Positions 14,494-23,692 of a stretch of 43,949 bases of DNA are shown piece after piece. The notes under the pieces are model-generated. The model was not told the origin of the DNA. It searched no databases and saw nothing but the letters and a program-made list of their open reading frames with translations. Position 1 is the stretch's first letter, and every line of letters begins with the position of its first letter. Position numbers and translations under genes: made by a program. Source of the stretch: Bacteroidia bacterium (GTDB lineage: Bacteria > Bacteroidota > Bacteroidia > UKL13-3); the NCBI GenBank assembly GCA_019695215.1, contig JAIBAK010000029.1, positions 1-43,949 of the forward strand. Reading direction: 5' to 3'.

Positions 14494-15771
14494 ATGACCA
14501 ACCGCAGACAATTTATCAAATTGAGCACATCAGCATTAGGAGCCATAGTTGTTCCGCCATTTCCTGAAGTGATTATTCCTGATCAGGTAAAAACAAACGG
14601 GAAAAATATTAATGCGAACGATGAAACGTACTGGAAACTGGTGCGCAATCAGTTTCCGCTGGCAAAGGATAGAATTTACCTGAACAACGGAACCATGGGG
14701 CCTTCGCCCTATCCCGTAATTGAGGCGGTAAAAAACACCATGATGGATGTGGATGTAAACGGAAATTATGGCGGGTGGGCACAGGCGGCTGTGAGGCTTG
14801 AAAAGTTTCTGAAAGTAAACGAAGGTGAAATTGCATTAACGCATAATGTAACCGATGGGATCAATATTGTAGCGCAGGGGTTGCCTCTGAAAAAAGGGGA
14901 TGAAATTATCCTCACCACACATGAGCATGTGGGTAATGCATTTCCCTGGCTAAACCGCGCCCGTCAGGATGGTTTAGTAATTCGCACGTTTACTCCTGCC
15001 TTTACTGCCGATGAAACCCTGAAACGGGTAGAGGCTTTAATCAATAAAAAAACAAGGGTGATTGCCGTGCCGCATATACCTTGTACCACCGGGCAAATTT
15101 TACCTGCCAAAGAAATTACGGCATTGGGTAAAAGCAAAGGATTATTTGTGTTTTTAGATGGGGCACACGGCCCCGGTATGATTGATTTAAACCTGAAAGA
15201 GATTGACCCCGATTTTTATACCAGTTGCACACATAAGTGGATGCTGGGACCCAAGGGAACGGGATTTTTGTATGTAAAAAAAGAAATGCTCGATACGCTT
15301 AAAGTATGTTTTACCGGTGGGGAAGCCGATAACGGAAAGTGGAATATGATGACAAATCCACCAGCAATGGGCGATTATGCTCCCACGGCTCACCGGTTTT
15401 ATTACGGCACACAAAGTTCGGCCCTGTATGCCGGAGTGGTAGCTGCCATTGAGTTTGTAGAGAGTATCGGTATTCAGAATATTCATGAGCGCATCACTTC
15501 CTTAGCGGCCTATTTTCAGCACGAGGTAATGCAACTGGGCGATAAAATAGAAATGCTCACACCGGTAGAGGCCAAATCGCGCGGGGCAGTGATTGCGTTT
15601 AAGTTTAAAAACATTGCGTACGATAAGTTTTATAACATAGCAGCCGAAAACAAAATACGCATTCGTATGGTTCCCGAAAACGGCATTAACTGCGTGCGGG
15701 TGTCGAGCCATATTTACAATAACAAGGAAGAATTAAACAAGCTTATTGAACTGGTGCAAAAACACGCCTGA
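14494..15771 (+). CDS. Tat-exported class V aminotransferase (isopenicillin-N-epimerase-like)
   Basis: A 425-residue PLP enzyme of fold type I. The N-terminus 'TNRRQFIKLSTSALGAIVV' is a twin-arginine signal, so the folded holoenzyme is probably exported to the periplasm. 'IYLNNGTMGPSP' is the substrate-binding N-terminal strand, 'DGAHGPGMI' carries the PLP-binding Asp and K248 in 'CTHKWMLGPKG' is the PLP lysine. Related to the CefD/cysteine-desulfurase-like class V group. The reaction is not predictable; cysteine desulfurase is less likely because the protein is exported. It ends 4 bp before the convergent lipoprotein gene. Confidence 0.85.
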   Translation: MTNRRQFIKLSTSALGAIVVPPFPEVIIPDQVKTNGKNINANDETYWKLVRNQFPLAKDRIYLNNGTMGPSPYPVIEAVKNTMMDVDVNGNYGGWAQAAVRLEKFLKVNEGEIALTHNVTDGINIVAQGLPLKKGDEIILTTHEHVGNAFPWLNRARQDGLVIRTFTPAFTADETLKRVEALINKKTRVIAVPHIPCTTGQILPAKEITALGKSKGLFVFLDGAHGPGMIDLNLKEIDPDFYTSCTHKWMLGPKGTGFLYVKKEMLDTLKVCFTGGEADNGKWNMMTNPPAMGDYAPTAHRFYYGTQSSALYAGVVAAIEFVESIGIQNIHERITSLAAYFQHEVMQLGDKIEMLTPVEAKSRGAVIAFKFKNIAYDKFYNIAAENKIRIRMVPENGINCVRVSSHIYNNKEELNKLIELVQKHA

Positions 15772-15775
15772 TATT

Positions 15776-16366
15776 TTATTTGCTTGTTTCTTTTATTTTG
15801 ATATTAACATCGTGCGGGGCCATTTCATCGCCTCCGAAAAATGGAAATAGCCGGGTACGAACACCGGTAGTTACATCACATCCTCGTGCCATCGTATCCA
15901 CTTTGCCATTCAGCGTGAAAATATAATTTGTATCGCTGATTAAAATGGAGCAATCGTGTTCTTTCCCTATTTCAACCGTTGAGAGTTCTTTAAATGTCAT
16001 CACTGCATCTTTGTAACAATAGGCAAACAAACGCAGCGAATCATTCGACCATCTCCAGCCAAAACGGGCACTGGCGGTATGATGGTCTTTTCCGCAATCA
16101 GAAAATCCGTAAAGTTTATTAATGTCAATCTGATTTCCGGGATCGGCTGTGCTATAAATGGCCGAATTATCGAAAATGACCTTGAATTTCATTTCGGTGT
16201 CCTTAAACTTACTGGTAAGCGAGTAAGAGTATTGTTCTCCTTTTTTAATAGTGTATGTTCTGTAGCCATCATCCTGTGCCGGATTCACAAAATCTTCCAG
16301 AGTTTTATCGCAGGCAGCTAATATAGCCGCAAGCGATATTGTTAAAATGAATAACTTTCTTTTCAT
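15776..16366 (-). CDS. Hypothetical lipoprotein
   Basis: A 196-residue protein with signal peptide and lipobox LAAC (Cys19, followed by DK). The mature part is predicted mostly beta ('YTIKKGEQYSYSLTSKFKDTEMKFKVIFDNSAIY') and contains three more Cys ('SDCGKDHH', 'HDCSIL', 'RGCDVT'). 'NDSLRLFAYCYKDAVM' and 'SDTNYIFTLNGKVDTM' suggest a lectin- or jelly-roll-like sandwich, but I do not recognise a family. It follows the methyltransferase on the same strand with an 8-bp gap, so the two may be co-transcribed. Confidence 0.72.
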   Translation of the reverse strand: MKRKLFILTISLAAILAACDKTLEDFVNPAQDDGYRTYTIKKGEQYSYSLTSKFKDTEMKFKVIFDNSAIYSTADPGNQIDINKLYGFSDCGKDHHTASARFGWRWSNDSLRLFAYCYKDAVMTFKELSTVEIGKEHDCSILISDTNYIFTLNGKVDTMARGCDVTTGVRTRLFPFFGGDEMAPHDVNIKIKETSK

Positions 16367-16374
16367 AAGGTGAG

Positions 16375-17226
16375 TTATTGTATTTGCAACCAGTATGAAC
16401 CTCCGTGGGTTTCAACACCACTAAGTTGAGGATTATTCCATACTTCTGCAAATATTTTTGATAGTTCCTTATCTTCACTGATAAAATAATTCGGGAAAAT
16501 AGTCTTATAAGTTGAGTGATTAGCCAGAATAAAACAGGCCAGCAGGTATTGTTCGTTGTAGAGCCGGTCGCACATATCCTGCGGGTAATCATACGGCAAG
16601 TAAATATCATGAATATGCACCACTACCCCTTTTTTAAGCCGGGGCAATACCTCCAGAAAAAATACCGTTGCATCTGAATTGGGTAAACTGCGGTGCGAGT
16701 TATCAATAAACAGAATATCATTTTCACCAAGTGTATCAATTATGGATAAATCAATTTCTTCAAAGGGCCTGCGAATAATCTCGTCACTCAGCTTGTCAAT
16801 GGTCGCCCGAGGAAACGGATCAATCGAAATGATTTTTGTATCGAGCTTTTGTTCTTTAATAGCTTTATGGGCCACTTTAGTTGAGTTGCCCGAACCCACC
16901 TCTATGTACCTTTTCGGTTTTAATTCGGCAAGAAAACCGTAGATACTCACTATATCCAGTCCGGGTAAAAAGTTGTTGTTCCAAAAAGGTTCGTATTCGT
17001 CAGGCTGCTGGTCGGCACGCTTTATAGAGAGAAAATTTTCTTTGTAGGACAGAAAACGATTCAAATAGTCCTCGTATGTTTTTCTGTTTTCATTAATCAA
17101 TGTGTACAGTTGGGGCAGAGGTGGTAATCCATGCCCGTAGCGCGGTTTTAATGTTACCGGATAATCCAGAAAAGCATTCTGGTATTTTGGCGAAAGAAAA
17201 CGGTAGAGGTTCTTTAGTAAACTCAT
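16375..17226 (-). CDS. Class I SAM-dependent methyltransferase
   Basis: A 283-residue protein with a Rossmann methyltransferase core in its middle: motif I 'YIEVGSGNSTK' (about residues 111-121), motif II 'IISIDPFPRA', and 'NDILFIDNSHRSLPNSDATVFFLEVLPRLKKGVVVHIHDIYLP'. The layout 'IDNSH...LKKGVVVHIHDI' is typical of the Methyltransf_24 type found beside glycan-modifying genes. The substrate is unknown. No signal peptide, so cytoplasmic. Probably the first gene of a two-gene unit with the lipoprotein downstream. Confidence 0.8.
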   Translation of the reverse strand: MSLLKNLYRFLSPKYQNAFLDYPVTLKPRYGHGLPPLPQLYTLINENRKTYEDYLNRFLSYKENFLSIKRADQQPDEYEPFWNNNFLPGLDIVSIYGFLAELKPKRYIEVGSGNSTKVAHKAIKEQKLDTKIISIDPFPRATIDKLSDEIIRRPFEEIDLSIIDTLGENDILFIDNSHRSLPNSDATVFFLEVLPRLKKGVVVHIHDIYLPYDYPQDMCDRLYNEQYLLACFILANHSTYKTIFPNYFISEDKELSKIFAEVWNNPQLSGVETHGGSYWLQIQ

Positions 17227-17341
17227 GGGTGGCTGAATAAAGTTTCAAATTAAAGCATTTATAGCAAGCCTGAAAATGAATTTTACACCATTCTTTGTTC
17301 AAATTGCCTTAATTTTACCCCTTCTACTACACTTTATACGA

Positions 17342-20182
17342 ATGAACAATACACCCGACAAACGACTGTTTCTGCTGGATGCCATGGCGCTGGTGTACAG
17401 AGCCTACTACGCATTGATACGCAACCCGCGACTCACCTCTAAGGGCAGAAATACCAATGCCCAGTTTGGTTTCACTAATACATTAGTTGAATTGATTAAT
17501 AAAGAAAAGCCCTCCCATCTGGCAGTAGCATTTGATACCCACGCACCCACCGAGCGTCATGGCGACTTTGCCGATTATAAGGCAAACCGCGAGGAGGCTC
17601 CCGAAGATTTGCTCGCCTCATTACCCGATATCAAACGCATTATTGAAGGATTTAATCTTCCGGTTATGGAAATGGACGGCTTTGAAGCCGATGATGTAAT
17701 TGGCACTTTGGCCAAACAGGCAGCCGGGCAGGGATACGAAGTGTATATGGTAACTCCCGATAAAGACTACGGACAATTAGTAAGTGAAAAAGTTTTTATT
17801 TACAAACCACCGGCTTTTGGAAATAAAGAAGAAATACTGGGGCCAAAAGAAGTTTGCGCCAAGTGGAATATCAAAGATGTGAATCAGGTAATAGATATTC
17901 TGGGGTTGATGGGTGATGCAGTAGATAATATTCCGGGCATTCCCGGTGTAGGTGAAAAAACGGCTGCCAAACTGCTGGCCGAATACGGAACACTTGAAGC
18001 CGTATTGGAAAATGCAGATAAAATAAAAGGCGTACTGGGAGAAAAAGTGCGGGCAGGAAAAGAGATGGCGGTATTATCAAAAAAGCTGGCCACCATTATC
18101 ACCAATGTGCCGGTAGAGTTTCATGAAGAAAGTTTCAGAATAAAGGAGTATAACAAAGATGTGTTGAAGGAGGTGTTTGCCGAACTGGAATTTAAAACAC
18201 TTGGCAAACGCATTCTGGGCGAAACATTCAATGTGTATGAAGGAGAAGAAACACCGGTCGACCCATCGGGGCAAACCGATTTGTTCGGGAAAACAGTACA
18301 AAAGCCGGCTCAGGCAAAAGTGGTACGCGAAGAAGTAACAGAGGAAGCAGCCGGACTGAAAGCAGAAAAAAATATAACCAACACCCCGCATACGTATCTG
18401 GCTGTGCAAACCGGAGAGGAGCTAACAGAGTTAATAGAAAAACTGATGCAGGCTCCTGAAATTTGTTTTGATACCGAAACCACCGGCATTGATGCCAACA
18501 ATGTGGAACTGGTGGGGCTGAGTTTTTCAGTTAAAACAAACGAAGCTTATTACGTACCGGCAAGCGCAAATCAGGACGAAGCAAAACAACTGCTTCAGAA
18601 ATTTGAATCTTTATTTGCACGCGAAAACGTGTTGTGGATTGGTCAGAATATTAAATACGATTTATTAGTTCTTAAATGGTACGGTGTTGAACTTAAAGGA
18701 AAGTTGTTTGATACCATGCTGGCACATTATGTAATAGAGCCTGAAGGAAGACGAAGCATGGATTTATTGAGTGCGCAGTATTTGGGTTATGAACCCGTGC
18801 ATATTGATGAGCTCATTGGGAAAAAAGGGAAAAGCCAGGGTACCATGCGCGATGTGGAACTCGAAAAAATTAAAGATTACGCAGCCGAAGATGCCGATAT
18901 TACCCTGCAGTTAAAGCAGGTGTTTGAGCCTATTGTGAAGGAGAAAGAAGTAGAACAGGTATTTAATGAAATTGAAAATCCGCTGGTAAAGGTGCTTACC
19001 GATATGGAATACGAAGGTGTTAAAATTGATACCGGTTTTTTAAATGATTATTCTGTTCAGCTTGACAAAGAAGCAAAGGAAAGTGAGCAGCGGGTTTATG
19101 AGCAGGCAGGTTTAAAATTTAATCTGGCATCACCTAAACAATTAGGCGATGTACTTTTTGACCATTTAAAACTCGACCCTAAAGCGAAAAAAACAAAAAC
19201 GGGTCAGTATGCTACCGGAGAGGAAGTGCTGCTTAAACTAAGCCATCAGCATAAAATTGTTGACGATATTCTGGCTTTTCGCGAGCTTACCAAGTTAAAA
19301 TCCACTTATGTGGATGCACTTCCGCAAATGATTAATCCACGTACCGGTCGCGTACATACTTCCTTTAATCAGGCGGTGGCTGTTACCGGGCGATTGAGTT
19401 CAAATAATCCCAACCTGCAAAATATACCGATACGCACCGAACGCGGAAGAGAAATTAGGAAAGCATTTATTCCGCGAAGTGACGAATTTGTATTGATGAG
19501 TGCTGATTACTCACAGATAGAATTGCGCATTGTGGCCGCCATAAGCAAAGACCCCAATATGGTGGAAGCTTTTAAACAGCACAAGGATATTCATACCGCC
19601 ACTGCCGCAAAAGTATATGGCGTTGCCGAAGCAGACGTAACCAAAGAGATGCGCTACAAAGCAAAAAGTGTGAATTTCGGAATCATCTACGGGCAGGGAG
19701 CATTTGGCCTGGCCGAAAATCTGGGTATATCCAGAACAGAAGCAAAAGAGATTATTGAAAACTACAAAAAACAATTTGCCAATGTGCAGCAGTACATGGA
19801 CGATATGATGAATTTTGCCCGGGAGAACGGATACGTACAAACCTTAATGGGCCGCAAGCGATGGTTGCGCGATATTAATTCGGGCAACGCGGTGGTGCGC
19901 GGATATGCTGAACGAAATGCTATTAATATGCCCATACAGGGAACTGCTGCCGATATGATTAAACTGGCCATGATAAAATTACAGAGCGAGTTTAAGAAGC
20001 AAAACTTTAAATCGAAAATGATTTTACAGGTGCACGATGAGTTGGTTTTTGATGCCCACAAAGATGAAGTTGAACTGATAAAACCTGTGGTGATTGAATG
20101 CATGCAAAATGCCATGAGCCTTGGCGAAGTGCCGGTAATTGCTGAGGTAGGTACGGGATTAAACTGGCTCGAGGCACACTAA
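17342..20182 (+). CDS. polA: DNA polymerase I
   Basis: 946 residues from the ATG at 17342. An in-frame ATG 22 codons upstream is open, but the family starts just before 'LFLLDAMALVYRAYYAL'. The N-terminal 5'-3' exonuclease (about residues 5-300) includes 'EADDVIGTLA' and 'GDAVDNIPGIPGVGEKTA'. The 3'-5' exonuclease has an intact 'FDTETTG' (about residue 375), so proofreading is probably active, unlike in Taq. The polymerase domain carries 'DYSQIELR' (about 722), the O-helix 'RYKAKSVNFGIIYG' and 'QVHDELVF' (about 895). It is a full three-domain enzyme for Okazaki-fragment processing and repair. Its stop overlaps the stop of the convergent MBL gene by 3 bp. Confidence 0.97.
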   Translation: MNNTPDKRLFLLDAMALVYRAYYALIRNPRLTSKGRNTNAQFGFTNTLVELINKEKPSHLAVAFDTHAPTERHGDFADYKANREEAPEDLLASLPDIKRIIEGFNLPVMEMDGFEADDVIGTLAKQAAGQGYEVYMVTPDKDYGQLVSEKVFIYKPPAFGNKEEILGPKEVCAKWNIKDVNQVIDILGLMGDAVDNIPGIPGVGEKTAAKLLAEYGTLEAVLENADKIKGVLGEKVRAGKEMAVLSKKLATIITNVPVEFHEESFRIKEYNKDVLKEVFAELEFKTLGKRILGETFNVYEGEETPVDPSGQTDLFGKTVQKPAQAKVVREEVTEEAAGLKAEKNITNTPHTYLAVQTGEELTELIEKLMQAPEICFDTETTGIDANNVELVGLSFSVKTNEAYYVPASANQDEAKQLLQKFESLFARENVLWIGQNIKYDLLVLKWYGVELKGKLFDTMLAHYVIEPEGRRSMDLLSAQYLGYEPVHIDELIGKKGKSQGTMRDVELEKIKDYAAEDADITLQLKQVFEPIVKEKEVEQVFNEIENPLVKVLTDMEYEGVKIDTGFLNDYSVQLDKEAKESEQRVYEQAGLKFNLASPKQLGDVLFDHLKLDPKAKKTKTGQYATGEEVLLKLSHQHKIVDDILAFRELTKLKSTYVDALPQMINPRTGRVHTSFNQAVAVTGRLSSNNPNLQNIPIRTERGREIRKAFIPRSDEFVLMSADYSQIELRIVAAISKDPNMVEAFKQHKDIHTATAAKVYGVAEADVTKEMRYKAKSVNFGIIYGQGAFGLAENLGISRTEAKEIIENYKKQFANVQQYMDDMMNFARENGYVQTLMGRKRWLRDINSGNAVVRGYAERNAINMPIQGTAADMIKLAMIKLQSEFKKQNFKSKMILQVHDELVFDAHKDEVELIKPVVIECMQNAMSLGEVPVIAEVGTGLNWLEAH

Positions 20183-21123
20183 TTCAATATCATTAATTCA
20201 GTAGCAAAACGGAATGAGGAAACAGGCGCTGACCTGAGTACCGGATTGGTGTGGTTAAAGTGAATAAAGTAAATGCGGTTTTTTGTTTCGGCAGGGAGTG
20301 CTTCCAGCAACCGCATGGTTTCTTCTATAAACGGATGCGGAATTTCGCTCATATCGCGTCCGGGTAATTCTCCGTTTTTAAAAAAGGTTCCGTCAATAAG
20401 TACATACGAGTAAGCGGCAACTAATTTTTGAAGTTTTACAGGGAATGAATCTCCCGGGAAAAGCTGATTCGGGTAATCCCATTTTTCCCATTTATCAATA
20501 TCCGGAATAAACAGTACACTTTTATTCCCGAAGCGAATATCAAAACCAACGGTTTCACTATACTCGTCACGGTGCGGTACCTGCACAGGTTTTACCGAAA
20601 TATTGGCACCAAGACTTACTGCAGAGAGATTCGATAACTCGGTTAGTGCAATATGATGTTGTGCTGCCAGCTGACTCCACGGGCCGTTGTTCTTTAAAAA
20701 GGAACTCATGCGCGGCATTGCATACACCGGAATATTGTGTGTGCCCATTACTTCTTTACCAAGTTGAGTCAATCCGCTGTAGTGGCCAATATGTGCGTGC
20801 GTAATAAAAATACCGGAAGGTAAATGAGCTGAATCGTGAAGATGCCTGCGCAGCAGTTGCAGTTGTTCACCAAAATCGGGAGTACATTCAAACATCCAGC
20901 TTTTTTTTGTCTGCGGGTCAATGAGTGCAAGGCAGGTGATATGTTTTTTGGGTTGTTGCCCTCGGTAAAACTGGCGGCAGCACTCTTTGTTGCATCCCGC
21001 CTGCGGATATCCTCCGTCCTGAGCTATGCCCAGTACAATAAGGTAGGGAGCATTTTCAATGGCAAATGAAAAAACCGGCCATAAGCATAGAAAGAAACCA
21101 GCCACAACTGCAAGCCTTTTCAT
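20179..21123 (-). CDS. PqqB-like metallo-beta-lactamase-fold protein, exported
   Basis: A 314-residue protein with an N-terminal signal peptide (MKRLAVVAGFFLCLWPVFSFA). 'LIVLGIAQDGGYPQAGC' and 'CLALIDP' open a metallo-beta-lactamase fold that resembles PqqB. The metal motif reads T-H-A-H-I-G-H instead of HxHxDH, so the Asp ligand is replaced by Gly, as in PqqB-type proteins. Further His are 'PVQVPHRDEYSE' and 'YFIHFNHTNP'; 'CNKECC' may bind a structural metal. No pqqA, C, D or E is present and the protein is exported, so a role in PQQ synthesis is unlikely. Last gene of a three-gene cluster. Confidence 0.8.
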   Translation of the reverse strand: MKRLAVVAGFFLCLWPVFSFAIENAPYLIVLGIAQDGGYPQAGCNKECCRQFYRGQQPKKHITCLALIDPQTKKSWMFECTPDFGEQLQLLRRHLHDSAHLPSGIFITHAHIGHYSGLTQLGKEVMGTHNIPVYAMPRMSSFLKNNGPWSQLAAQHHIALTELSNLSAVSLGANISVKPVQVPHRDEYSETVGFDIRFGNKSVLFIPDIDKWEKWDYPNQLFPGDSFPVKLQKLVAAYSYVLIDGTFFKNGELPGRDMSEIPHPFIEETMRLLEALPAETKNRIYFIHFNHTNPVLRSAPVSSFRFATELMILN

Positions 21124-22115
21124 TACTTAATAATAAGTTGAAGTGCAATGATAAGAATGCAGAGAGCCGTAAACGAAAGTTCCTTAAAAAGATCTCCTTT
21201 CCGTTTTTCCAGTTGAAACCAGTACGATAAAATAATGCTGCACGGAATGGCATAGTAAGGTAAACTGTATTCAAAACCGGGCTTGGCAAACAAAGCAGAC
21301 GCTACACAAAACGGAAGCATAAACAGAATAACGTTTTGAATTTTTCGGGTTTTTACATTGTTGCGGCTTATATCGCTCTGGTAAGTAAATCCGGCTAAAA
21401 TCATTAACGGCAACGCTATTATAACAGGAAGCATAATTTCATAACTGAATGCAATGGAATTAATCTGGCTTACCTGTTCTCTCAGGGCAAATCCGTTTTT
21501 CACCGTATCTAAATCGCCTTTTAACAAATACACCACCGCCAGTAAATAGTAGGGCAGGGTTAATCCGAAAAAAGACAGGAGTGTTTCTCTGATGCTGAAC
21601 GGGCGAATGGCCGCAATGGAATACAGAATAAAAGGGAAAAAAGTAAGTGCGTCAAAACTGAAAAGGGATGCTATTCCGCAAAAAATTCCGGCATCCAGAA
21701 TTTTGGTTACCGCATTTTCGTTGTCGTACATTGAAAAAAGTTTATCAATGGCAATGATGATAAAAAACGAAGCGAAAAGCTGAGACGAGTACCCAAGCAT
21801 AGTAGGATAAAGACTGTTTACCACCACATACATAAGCGCAGGCATGTAGGAATTGCGCGAGAAAAAATTGTGTTTAATCAGGATAAAATTGAGGTAAATG
21901 CCATTGAGTAAAATAAACACAAAAGAGGCAATTTTATAAAACGAATCGGAAAGCTGATGATCGCGGAGAAAATTATTCAGGTCGTTGGCTAAGGGAGCTG
22001 CCAGCCAAAGTACATCGGGTTTAAACCTGATAAATACCGAACCCCTTAAAATAAATGCCACCACGAGAATGATGATGAGGTTGAGCGGTTGATTATTTCT
22101 GAAAAGTTTAATCAA
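21123..22115 (-). CDS. Polytopic membrane protein (DUF6427-like)
   Basis: A 330-residue protein with about nine to eleven hydrophobic segments spread along its length and almost no hydrophilic domain. It starts with TTG at 22115, overlapping the preceding TGA in the sequence TTGA; there is no usable ATG nearby. 'FRNNQPLNLIIILVVAFILRGS' at the start and the 'PYYAIPCSIILSYWF' segment near the end resemble the Bacteroidota family DUF6427 from memory. Function unknown. Stop and start overlap both neighbours (4 bp upstream, 1 bp downstream), so it is translationally coupled in a three-gene operon. Confidence 0.78.
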   Translation of the reverse strand: MIKLFRNNQPLNLIIILVVAFILRGSVFIRFKPDVLWLAAPLANDLNNFLRDHQLSDSFYKIASFVFILLNGIYLNFILIKHNFFSRNSYMPALMYVVVNSLYPTMLGYSSQLFASFFIIIAIDKLFSMYDNENAVTKILDAGIFCGIASLFSFDALTFFPFILYSIAAIRPFSIRETLLSFFGLTLPYYLLAVVYLLKGDLDTVKNGFALREQVSQINSIAFSYEIMLPVIIALPLMILAGFTYQSDISRNNVKTRKIQNVILFMLPFCVASALFAKPGFEYSLPYYAIPCSIILSYWFQLEKRKGDLFKELSFTALCILIIALQLIIK

Positions 22116-23602
22116 GGCTGAAAGGTAATCTTAAGAAAACAATAATTTTTTTCTTTGAGGGCCGTCATCAGCACAGTATTATAGCCAATCAATTTAGCCT
22201 CACTTGGTACAATCACTGCAAATGTGGTTTTGGCACTTAAAAGCACATTTTTTTCCAACTCTCCTTTATTGTTAATCACCACATCAAGCACATCTCCGTT
22301 ATTGCGGGTGTTATCATTGTAAAAGAAGTGAATTTTATCTTCATAGGCTGCAGCAAAAAAAGACGAAAAGTACCCCTGATCATTCATGGTAGATTGTTTT
22401 TTTCGAATAACGTTGTGCCACTCTTCTCTTCCGTCAGGGTCTAATGAAACTACCAGAATATCGTCATAATTATAAATGTTGCGGTACGAGTATTGCGGCA
22501 TTCCGCTTACGTAATAGGTATAAGTTTGCTGTGTGATATAGGTGTTTTCTGCCGCCATTATTATTCCCCCGTCACTTCTCAGAATTAGTTTTCGCATTTC
22601 AATATTGGAAAGTTCTCCGCTTCGCGAAGCTTCTTTTTCGCCAACAAGCCTCGCCACCAGTTCCTGACTAAGCCCCTCAAATCTGGAGTAAAAAACAAAT
22701 CCGCTGTCGAGGTCAATATTGTACAGGAAAGTTCCGCCCACATTTGCTTCCGAAATATTTGAATAAAAGCCGCAAACGGTAAGGCATTTTTTAACATAGT
22801 TCACTCCGAAACTGAAAGTATTGGTAAACCTGCCTTTTTCATCCAGCGGATAAAACTTCAGTTCATCGCTGTGTTTAAACCACGCATACATCAGGTGCCT
22901 GTTTCTGTCGCTGCTTTGTTTTTTCTTTTCAGTATCGCTGTAAATGGCCGAGAAAAATACGTTGCCGTTATTATCAATCTGAAGTTCGTTGAACTGAAGA
23001 TTTTCATACGGGAATTCCAGTTCAAGTTTTTTCCCGGCTTGCTTTATCAGTTGCCGGTTGATGATGGTAATGCTGAGTACGGCCTGATTTTTAAGGTTTG
23101 TTTCGGAATGAGAGCATACCAGCAAATCTTTATTACTGCTGCTCACAATGGTATAATCTCCCTTATCGCTGTTGCTTCGTTTAGGGCATTCATCAATTTT
23201 TACCCAGGTATTTGCATTTACCACTCCTGATGCATCCGCTTTGTTGGCTTGCAATTCAATGGTATTTGTGGTGCTATTTTCTACCGAACGGAAAATAAGC
23301 AAACCGTCTTCATACAGTAAAATATTTTCAAAACGCGACCGGCTGCTTCCCGGAATTTCTTTAGTTACATCAAGCGAGAGGGATGCTTTGTACCGTTCAA
23401 TGTACACATCGCGCGAAAAATCCTGATGCTTGCTTCGAAGAATATAATACCCGTCAGAGTTTACTCCCAGCATCCGTATATAGTTTGATTTGCTGTGAAT
23501 GCGTAGTGGCGGAGACCATTCCAGCGTTTGCGCAGCGGCACACCATACAGAGAGTGCAAACAAAAAAGTCAAAATATACCGTGTGAAATGAAAGCGGGTC
23601 AT
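22112..23602 (-). CDS. Hypothetical secreted protein
   Basis: 496 residues from the ATG at 23602, where a signal peptide begins (RFHFTRYILTFLFALSVWCAAAQ); an ATG 12 codons upstream adds a non-hydrophobic stretch. The mature part looks all-beta, with many short blocks of the type 'GGIIMAAENTY', 'DNNGNVFFSAIYSD' and 'DGYYILRSKH' that recall beta-propeller blades. I do not recognise a family and no catalytic motif stands out. The first gene of the operon with the DUF6427-like and PqqB-like proteins; the shared envelope location suggests a joint function. Confidence 0.75.
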   Translation of the reverse strand: MTRFHFTRYILTFLFALSVWCAAAQTLEWSPPLRIHSKSNYIRMLGVNSDGYYILRSKHQDFSRDVYIERYKASLSLDVTKEIPGSSRSRFENILLYEDGLLIFRSVENSTTNTIELQANKADASGVVNANTWVKIDECPKRSNSDKGDYTIVSSSNKDLLVCSHSETNLKNQAVLSITIINRQLIKQAGKKLELEFPYENLQFNELQIDNNGNVFFSAIYSDTEKKKQSSDRNRHLMYAWFKHSDELKFYPLDEKGRFTNTFSFGVNYVKKCLTVCGFYSNISEANVGGTFLYNIDLDSGFVFYSRFEGLSQELVARLVGEKEASRSGELSNIEMRKLILRSDGGIIMAAENTYITQQTYTYYVSGMPQYSYRNIYNYDDILVVSLDPDGREEWHNVIRKKQSTMNDQGYFSSFFAAAYEDKIHFFYNDNTRNNGDVLDVVINNKGELEKNVLLSAKTTFAVIVPSEAKLIGYNTVLMTALKEKNYCFLKITFQP

Positions 23603-23692
23603 TGTGTCAAAAATAAAGCTATTTGCGCTACTCTTCATAATAATGCTGTAAAAGGCTTACTATTTTTAACGAAATTTGCACGCACACATCAC

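Noticed and set aside
20179..21123. PQQ biosynthesis protein PqqB proper
   Set aside because: The protein has a signal peptide and no other pqq gene is present, so only fold-level similarity is claimed.
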